Assembly (NCBI GenBank): GCA_964568655.1
Contig: CAZMRG010000116.1
Span: 1 to 9,862 of the forward strand
Reading direction: 5' to 3'
Length of the DNA stretch: 9,862 nt
Origin: CAWFKW01 sp964568655
GTDB lineage: Bacteria > Bacteroidota > Ignavibacteria > Tepidaquicellales > OLB5
Shown: piece by piece, positions 5,815 through 9,862 of the stretch
How the letters are laid out: each line of letters begins with the position of its first letter
Numbering within the stretch: position 1 is the stretch's first letter
The notes under the pieces: model-generated
The model's database searches: none
Told to the model about the DNA's origin: nothing
What the model saw: only the letters and a program-made list of their open reading frames with translations
Made by a program: the position numbers and the translations under genes

Positions 5815-5873
5815 CCTCACCCCGTCCTAACGGACACCCCTCTCCTTTGAGGAGAGGGGGCGGGGGTGAGGTG
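5815..5873. repeat. Branched C/G-rich hairpin, dispersed-repeat type
   Basis: The outer arms CCTCACCCC (5815-5823) and GGGGTGAGG (5863-5871) enclose two inner hairpins: GTCC-TAAC-GGAC (5824-5835) and a perfect 10-bp stem CCCCTCTCCT / AGGAGAGGGG (5837-5846 / 5850-5859). The result is a three-way junction. The base composition differs sharply from the AT-rich surroundings, and the CCTCACCCC...CCCCTCTCC wording resembles intergenic repeats seen in many unrelated bacterial genomes. No T-run follows, so it is not a classical terminator. It may protect or attenuate the pirin-yceI mRNA. Confidence 0.75.
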
Positions 5874-5959
5874 AAAACAAAATGTAAATTCTAAACATTG
5901 AGCAAAGTTATAACATAACGAAACCAAATAAAATTTTTATAAATTAAACAAATAAAACA

Positions 5960-6508
5960 ATGAATACATGGAAAATCGATCCGATACATTCGGATATTAA
6001 GTTCAAAGTAAAACATCTTCTCATTTCAACAGTTACCGGCGAATTCAAAAAATTTGACGCGACAGTTGAAAGCGAAAAAGACGATTTCAGCGACGCAAAG
6101 ATAAAATTCGAAGCGGAAGTAGACAGCATCGATACAGGAAACGAGATGAGAGACAACCATCTGAGAACAAACGACTTTTTTGATGCTGCAAATTATCCTA
6201 AAATAACGTTTGCATCTGACTCGTTTGTAAAAACATCAGGCGACGAGTATGAACTGACAGGCGATTTCACTATGCGAGGCGTTACAAAGAAAATAAAGCT
6301 GAACGTTACGTATAACGGAAAAGCTAAAGGACTTGACGGCAGCGACCTTGCAGGATTTGAAATTACTGGCAAGATCAACAGGATGGATTACGGCGTAAAA
6401 TGGAACGCACTCACTGAAACCGGCGGAATTGCTTTAGGCGACGATGTAAAACTTGACCTGGCTATTGAAATAAAGAAGACCGCTAATGTTAACGCTGTCG
6501 CGGCATAG
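5960..6508 (+). CDS. YceI-family lipocalin-like protein (cytoplasmic form)
   Basis: 182 residues covering the whole YceI domain. Key blocks are WKIDPIHSDIKFKVKHLLIS (4-23), VTGEFKKF, the hallmark MRDNHLRTNDFFDAANYPKI (63-82) with TFASDSF after it, LTGDFTMRGVTKKI, and a last block GFEITGKINRMDYGVKWN. Known members form a lipocalin-like barrel binding long isoprenoid chains, such as polyprenyl or quinone tails. There is no signal peptide, so unlike periplasmic E. coli YceI this one should be cytoplasmic. It lies 153 bases after pirin, past the branched hairpin, and 30 bases before the flavin reductase gene. Its leader is A-rich without a Shine-Dalgarno site. An isoprenoid or quinone carrier role in the cluster is inferred. 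Confidence 0.92.
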   Translation: MNTWKIDPIHSDIKFKVKHLLISTVTGEFKKFDATVESEKDDFSDAKIKFEAEVDSIDTGNEMRDNHLRTNDFFDAANYPKITFASDSFVKTSGDEYELTGDFTMRGVTKKIKLNVTYNGKAKGLDGSDLAGFEITGKINRMDYGVKWNALTETGGIALGDDVKLDLAIEIKKTANVNAVAA

Positions 6509-6538
6509 ATCAGTAGGTCGTTACGCACAAAAAACTAA

Positions 6539-7108
6539 ATGAGTCTGAAACTAAAAATAATTATAGGCAGCACAAGAGCCGGACGGCAAGGTCCGGCTGT
6601 AGCCGCCTGGATTTACAATCTTGCTAAAGAACGTACAGAGTTTGATACCGAACTTGTGGACCTGGCCGAAGTGAATCTTCCGTTTCTGGACGAGCCAAAT
6701 CATCCCAGGTTACGTAAATATACTAAACAGCATACAAAAGACTGGAGCGCGAAGATTGACGAAGCGGATGCGTTCATAATGGTTACGCCGGAATATAATT
6801 TTAGTTATCCTGCGCCGCTTAAAAATGCAATCGACTACCTGCATCAGGAATGGCTGTATAAACCCGCGGCAATAGTAAGTTATGGAGGAATTGCTGCAGG
6901 AACAAGGTCGGCGCAAGCTCTGAAATTAGTGCTGACTGCGCTCAAAATGGTTCCATTGACAGAATCGGTTAACATCCCGTTTTTTGCCAAATACATTGAT
7001 GAGAACGGCAAGTTTAACGCAAATGATTCGATGATTAAATCAGCAGGCATTATGTTTAATGAATTGGCTAAATGGGTTGAGAATTTAAAATTATTAAGAA
7101 AGAAATAA
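6539..7108 (+). CDS. NAD(P)H-dependent FMN reductase (flavodoxin fold)
   Basis: 189 residues, the usual size. The flavin phosphate loop is GSTRAGRQG at 10-18. The second signature, VTPEYNFSYPAPLKNAIDYL (82-101), holds the flavin-ring contacts and dimer helix, and a third, VSYGG at 113-117, binds the ring. Family members (azoreductase/quinone reductase/chromate reductase, YieF/ChrR-like) use FMN and NAD(P)H to reduce quinones, azo dyes or metals, often by two electrons to avoid semiquinone radicals. The gene follows yceI by 30 bases and precedes the isomerase-like gene by 12, so it is part of one operon. Two-electron quinone reduction would fit the MarR context. Substrate preference cannot be read from the sequence. 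Confidence 0.92.
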   Translation: MSLKLKIIIGSTRAGRQGPAVAAWIYNLAKERTEFDTELVDLAEVNLPFLDEPNHPRLRKYTKQHTKDWSAKIDEADAFIMVTPEYNFSYPAPLKNAIDYLHQEWLYKPAAIVSYGGIAAGTRSAQALKLVLTALKMVPLTESVNIPFFAKYIDENGKFNANDSMIKSAGIMFNELAKWVENLKLLRKK

Positions 7109-7120
7109 ATAAACAAAAAA

Positions 7121-7432
7121 ATGGATTTCAAATTTATGTTTGAATATTTAATAGAAATGGACCTGCCGGTTCCGTTTGATGAAGAGTTTGTCGCTCTCAT
7201 TCCCAGGCAGCGCGCTATGGTAAACGGCCTGATGCGCGAGGGAATAATCACCAGTTACGCATTATCTATTGAAAGCGGCAAGCTATGGATCACAATGCTG
7301 GCAGAATCGGAACAAGGAGTAATTAATATACTGGAAGAATTTCCCATACGAAGACACGTTATGTATAAAATAAACAAGCTAACATTTCATAACAGTATCG
7401 GTATGTCAATACCGCAGTTTTCAGCTAATTAA
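7121..7432 (+). CDS. Small muconolactone-isomerase-like protein (ferredoxin-like fold)
   Basis: 103 residues. The layout is strand (KFMFEYLIEMDLP), helix (FVALIPRQRAMVNGLMREG), strand pair (ITSYALSIESGKLWITMLAES), helix (QGVINILEEFPI) and strand (HVMYKINKLTFHN). This alpha/beta pattern, with the 'Glu-Phe-Pro-x' turn before the last strand, matches the muconolactone delta-isomerase (CatC-like) family within the dimeric alpha-beta barrel superfamily. CatC-type enzymes shift a double bond in muconolactone during ring cleavage, but many relatives have no known activity. No other beta-ketoadipate genes are visible here, so a literal CatC role is unlikely. It starts 12 bases after the FMN reductase stop and ends 36 bases before the DoxX gene. 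An alternative in-frame start is ATG 7136. Confidence 0.7.
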   Translation: MDFKFMFEYLIEMDLPVPFDEEFVALIPRQRAMVNGLMREGIITSYALSIESGKLWITMLAESEQGVINILEEFPIRRHVMYKINKLTFHNSIGMSIPQFSAN

Positions 7433-7453
7433 AATTAACAAAAATCTATACAC

Positions 7454-7459
7454 AAGGAG
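7454..7459 (+). promoter_or_regulatory. Shine-Dalgarno site of the DoxX gene
   Basis: AAGGAG lies nine bases before the ATG at 7469. It is one of the two good ribosome sites in the window and fixes the start of the membrane protein gene. Confidence 0.75.
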
Positions 7460-7468
7460 ATCAAAAAA

Positions 7469-7852
7469 ATGAATTTACTGACAAACACCGTAGCCAGAAT
7501 TTTATTTGCACTTCCGTTCTTAGGATTCGGCATAGGGCACTTAATGAACGCATCAATGATGGCGGGTTATGTACCCATTCCGGGAGGCATAATCTGGATA
7601 TACGTTACAGGCGTCGCAATGGTACTGGCTGCAATAGCGGCTATAACAAAGTTCCAGGGCAAAACGGCGATGCTGCTATTGGCTTTATTGCTGCTCATTT
7701 ACATCGTAACTATTCACATTCCGAATTTAATGAAGCCTGATACAATGCAGATGGGAATGATGGGATTATATAAAGATACAGGACTAATGGCAGGCGCGTT
7801 ATTACTTGCGGGAATGTTTGATAAAGAACATAAAACAGTCGCGGCCGCGTAA
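7469..7852 (+). CDS. DoxX-family inner-membrane protein
   Basis: 127 residues with four membrane segments: about 6-28 (VARILFALPFLGFGIGHLM), 38-59 (GGIIWIYVTGVAMVLAAIAAI), 66-86 (AMLLLALLLLIYIVTIHI) and 99-117 (LYKDTGLMAGALLLAGM). RILFALPFLGFGIGHL is the characteristic first helix of DoxX/DUF4870-like small membrane proteins. DoxX relatives include the thiosulfate:quinone oxidoreductase subunit and B. subtilis CatD, which is encoded beside the catechol dioxygenase CatE and is induced by catechol and quinones. Here a CatE-like gene follows 104 bases later, giving the same gene order as catDE although a terminator separates the two. The function of this branch is uncertain; an electron or quinone-pool role in the inner membrane is inferred. 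Confidence 0.88.
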   Translation: MNLLTNTVARILFALPFLGFGIGHLMNASMMAGYVPIPGGIIWIYVTGVAMVLAAIAAITKFQGKTAMLLLALLLLIYIVTIHIPNLMKPDTMQMGMMGLYKDTGLMAGALLLAGMFDKEHKTVAAA

Positions 7853-7876
7853 TAAAGCATACGCTACGTTTTTTAA

Positions 7877-7929
7877 AATGACTTTCCATTTGCAGGTTTA
7901 TACAGCAATATAGAAAGTCATTACTTTTT
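7877..7929 (+). terminator. Probable terminator of the MarR-pirin-DoxX operon
   Basis: AATGACTTTC (7877-7886) and GAAAGTCATT (7913-7922) form a perfect 10-bp stem. The 26-base apical part contains a small inner stem (TTGC 7890-7893 / GCAA 7905-7908). ACTTTTT follows directly. The stem is AT-rich for a terminator, so efficiency may be moderate. Confidence 0.6.
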
Positions 7930-7956
7930 ATATTAATTTTAGAATATTAAACAATA

Positions 7957-8811
7957 ATGAAAATACCTGACAATACTAACATACAGAGCATCGATCTAAG
8001 AGTGAGGGACCTTGAAAGTTCATTACATTTTTATTCTCATTTGCTCGGATTTAAAATATTAGAGAAAAAAGAAAACTATGCATCTTTATCGGCGACCGGA
8101 AATGCGCCGTACATTATCAAATTGGTTGAAGATAAAACGGCGAAATTCACTCACCGGGATAATACAGGCTTGTATCATGTTGCTATAAAACTGCCAAGCC
8201 GCAAAGAGCTTGCAAGAGTTTTCTTAAGACTTTTCGATAACGATGTGAAGTTTCATGGTTTCTCGGACCATCTTGTTAGCGAAGCGATTTACTTAGCCGA
8301 TCCGGATGAAAACGGAGTTGAGCTGTATATTGATAAGCCGCGTGAGCAGTGGGTTTGGCGAATGGGCGAAGTACAGATGTCGTCTTTACCTCTTGACCTT
8401 TCTGTGATCACAAATGAGCTTGATGATAAAGGCGTATGGAATGGGATTCACCCCGATACTGTAATTGGGCACATTCATCTGAAAGTATCGGACCTTTTGA
8501 AAGCTGAGAAGTTTTACAGCAATTTGCTGGGCTTTAATGTAACAACGGCAAGCTATCCGGGCGCGTTATTCATGTCGGCAGGCGGATACCACCACCATAT
8601 CGGCGCAAACATATGGCATTCGAAAAAAGGCGCACCCCCGCCGGAAAATGCGATTGGTTTAATTGGTTATACCATCCATATTCCCGATAAGAAATATCTT
8701 GAAGAGATAGTAAAATCGGCAAAGGAATCCAACCTGTTTGTAGAACTAAATGGCGATTCAAATTACGTGATTAAGGATTTCGATAGTAATAAAATTAAGT
8801 TAACTTTGTAA
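7957..8811 (+). CDS. CatE-like two-domain extradiol dioxygenase (VOC superfamily)
   Basis: 284 residues with two vicinal-oxygen-chelate modules (about 8-130 and 168-284). Module 1: IDLRVRDLESSLHFYSHLLG, GLYHVAIKLPSRKELA with His74, and SDHLVSEAIYLADPDENGVELY with Glu122. Module 2: GHIHLKVSDLLKAEKFYSNL (His172/His174) and SAGGYHHHIGANIW (His212-214), then GAPPPENAIGL. These blocks are characteristic of the CatE (catechol 2,3-dioxygenase) group, which opens catechol rings next to the hydroxyls using Fe(II). In module 2 the usual Glu of the final strand is Lys281 (DSNKIKLTL); as I recall, relatives also lack Glu there, so this need not mean inactivity. The gene lies past a hairpin terminator and just before the GrpB gene. 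It probably has its own promoter, not identified. Confidence 0.9.
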   Translation: MKIPDNTNIQSIDLRVRDLESSLHFYSHLLGFKILEKKENYASLSATGNAPYIIKLVEDKTAKFTHRDNTGLYHVAIKLPSRKELARVFLRLFDNDVKFHGFSDHLVSEAIYLADPDENGVELYIDKPREQWVWRMGEVQMSSLPLDLSVITNELDDKGVWNGIHPDTVIGHIHLKVSDLLKAEKFYSNLLGFNVTTASYPGALFMSAGGYHHHIGANIWHSKKGAPPPENAIGLIGYTIHIPDKKYLEEIVKSAKESNLFVELNGDSNYVIKDFDSNKIKLTL

Positions 8812-8823
8812 AGAATAAGGGAT

Positions 8824-8846
8824 GCCTGCATGACGAATATGCAGGC
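8824..8846. repeat. Perfect 8-bp hairpin over the annotated GrpB start
   Basis: GCCTGCAT (8824-8831) pairs with ATGCAGGC (8839-8846) around GACGAAT. The ATG at 8830 lies in the left arm. The hairpin either regulates translation or indicates that the true start is further downstream (GTG 8875). Confidence 0.55.
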
Positions 8847-9384
8847 GCATACCCTTATCCAGCAAATTTATTTAGTGAAAGTAGAAATAGTAAATTACGA
8901 TCCTTCCTGGCCGGAACTATACACAAAAGAAAAAAGCAGAATTATAGAAGCTTGCGGAGATAAGGTTCATGCAATTGAACATATCGGAAGCACATCTGTG
9001 CCCGGTCTTGGGGCAAAGCCCATTATAGATATTTTACTCGGAGTGAAAATTCTAAGCGATGCCGAAGATATCATACCTTCGATGCAAAACCTCGGATATA
9101 CTTATAAATCAGCTTTTGAAGATGTCATGCCATATCGCAGGTATTTCACAAAACCGGATAAGTATCATGTTCATACAGTCGAAACCGGCAGTCCGTTCTG
9201 GAAACGCCATATGAATTTCAGAAATTATCTCAGGCTTCATGATGAAGTTCGGGATAATTACTTTAAAATTAAAACAGATCTGGCAGAAAAAGAATGGAAC
9301 GATATTAACGATTATGCTTTCGCAAAGACAAATTTTATTAGAGATATAGAATTAAAAGCGGCTAAATATTTTAATAATGAATGA
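8830..9384 (+). CDS. GrpB/UPF0157-family nucleotidyltransferase-fold protein
   Basis: 184 residues from the ATG at 8830. Family blocks: VEIVNYDPSWPELYTKEKSRI (18-38), HAIEHIGSTSVPGLGAKPIIDI (47-68) with the nucleotidyltransferase-like G-S and D67, RRYFTKPDKYHVHTVETGS (103-121), HMNFRNYLRLHDEVRDNY (127-144) and KTNFIRDIE near the end. This is a complete GrpB domain. The molecular role is unproven; in Actinobacteria the domain is fused to dephospho-CoA kinase CoaE. Most relatives begin right before the 'VxVxxYDPxWP' block, so the first ~15 residues may not be translated; a GTG at 8875 would give the usual length, but it has no better ribosome site. It follows the dioxygenase gene by 18 bases and overlaps the next kinase gene by 8 bases. 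Confidence 0.88.
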   Translation: MTNMQAHTLIQQIYLVKVEIVNYDPSWPELYTKEKSRIIEACGDKVHAIEHIGSTSVPGLGAKPIIDILLGVKILSDAEDIIPSMQNLGYTYKSAFEDVMPYRRYFTKPDKYHVHTVETGSPFWKRHMNFRNYLRLHDEVRDNYFKIKTDLAEKEWNDINDYAFAKTNFIRDIELKAAKYFNNE

Positions 9385-9862
9385 CAGGATAATTGTAAGC
9401 ATATGCGGCCCATCGGGGAGCGGTAAATCGATTTTGGCTAAAGAAATGGTTAAATCGATTGGCAGAGACATGGCCGTTAGAATACCGGGGGACAGTTTTC
9501 TCAAATCCTCAAAGTACGAAACATTTCAGGATTTCATTTTCTCTCCTTTTCAATACGACTGGAAACTGGTTGAAGAAATTCTCTCGCCCAGACTTGGAAC
9601 AGAAGTGCACACGCCGCTTTATGATTTTCAAAAGTACAAAAGAATAAGTAAAACCGGCGGTGCAAGCTTAACAATTAGAAGGTACCTGATAATTGACAGT
9701 ATTATCCCCTACCCCAACGCAGATTTCACATTTCTCCTTTCCACCGGCGCCGAAGCCCGTAAAAGCCGTCTTAAAGAAAGAGATAAGAGATGGAACACAA
9801 ATGTTATTTCTAATTGGAAAAAACTTGAGCTAACATTTGGTTTAATGAAAAACACAAAGAAA
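9377..9862 (+). CDS. Uridine-kinase-like P-loop kinase (3' truncated)
   Basis: An open frame from the ATG at 9377 to the window end gives 162 residues with no stop. It starts MNDRIIVSICGPSGSGKS, with a perfect Walker A loop at 11-18. RIPGDSFLKSS (about 36-46) is the place of the uridine-kinase 'DDFY' substrate loop. YDWKLVEEILSPRLG, then TPLYDFQKYKR (about 62-91), matches the 'FDWxLL...P.YDF...R' region of uridine kinases. LLSTGAEARKSRLKERDKR (about 122-140) resembles the R-x-x-R-D lid. The usual 'EG' after the sheet strand reads LIIDSII here, so the exact substrate is open: uridine, another nucleoside, pantothenate or phosphoribulose type. Its ATG lies inside the end of the GrpB gene, with the two stop/start signals 8 bases overlapped, which points to translational coupling. 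Confidence 0.82.
   Translation, partial: MNDRIIVSICGPSGSGKSILAKEMVKSIGRDMAVRIPGDSFLKSSKYETFQDFIFSPFQYDWKLVEEILSPRLGTEVHTPLYDFQKYKRISKTGGASLTIRRYLIIDSIIPYPNADFTFLLSTGAEARKSRLKERDKRWNTNVISNWKKLELTFGLMKNTKK

Noticed and set aside
5815..5873. Rho-independent terminator after pirin
   Set aside because: The stem is strong but is followed by GTGAAAACAA with no U-run; a dispersed structured repeat is the better reading.
5907..5914. Third MarR site upstream of yceI (GTTATAAC)
   Set aside because: It shares only a short TAACATA stretch with the operators and lacks the GTGTT/AACAC arms, so it cannot be supported.
6880..7251. Minus-strand ORF of 123 codons
   Set aside because: It lies opposite the well-supported FMN reductase and isomerase-like genes and has no motif, signal or ribosome site.
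9377..9384. Frameshift splitting one GrpB-kinase fusion gene
   Set aside because: The GrpB domain is complete to its C-terminus and the kinase begins with a proper ATG just before its first strand, so overlapping genes explain it better than a sequencing error.
9459..9647. Plus-strand 62-codon ORF
   Set aside because: It overlaps in another frame the P-loop kinase gene, which has a perfect Walker A motif and stays open to the window end.

Overview
The window looks like a chromosomal segment of an AT-rich, Bacteroidota-related bacterium, most likely from the Ignavibacteria side of that group. The first protein ends in a type IX secretion sorting domain with the 'YPNPFNP' motif common there. 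Most start codons follow A-rich leaders with little or no Shine-Dalgarno sequence. Two promoters fit the Bacteroidota pattern TTG - 20 bases - TAnnTTTG. This placement comes from motifs only; no database search was possible.

Layout. (i) 1-1073, plus strand: the 3' end of a large secreted protein (SBBP-like propeller remnant, two regulatory beta-sandwich domains, T9SS tail). (ii) 1074-1495: a tail-to-tail gap packed with eight short palindromes, two of them near-duplicate terminators. (iii) 3524-1496, minus strand: two outer-membrane beta-barrel proteins and a lipoprotein. (iv) 3525-3877: a divergent AT-rich gap. (v) 3878-4426: a GNAT acetyltransferase. (vi) 4481-7929: a MarR regulator, a pirin/quercetinase-like cupin, YceI, an NAD(P)H-dependent FMN reductase, a muconolactone-isomerase-like small protein and a DoxX membrane protein, closed by a hairpin terminator. 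(vii) 7957-8811: a CatE-like two-domain extradiol dioxygenase (VOC superfamily). (viii) 8830-9862: a GrpB/UPF0157 protein overlapping a uridine-kinase-like P-loop kinase that runs off the window.

The most interesting part is vi-vii. Two almost identical 27-bp palindromes (24 of 27 bases the same) lie just before the MarR gene and just after it, before pirin. The first abuts the -10 element of a near-consensus promoter, and the second has a -10-like element at exactly the same offset. This is a classic self-regulating MarR layout with the downstream operon as target. The gene content (cupin dioxygenase, flavin reductase, DoxX, ring-cleavage dioxygenase, isoprenoid-binding YceI) resembles the quinone/catechol stress genes of Bacillus subtilis (MhqR, YodB and CatR regulons; catDE = DoxX + catechol dioxygenase). 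I infer a quinone or electrophile detoxification locus; the inducer is unknown.

A second point of interest is the GrpB-kinase pair, which overlaps by 8 bases and echoes the CoaE-GrpB fusion proteins known from Actinobacteria.
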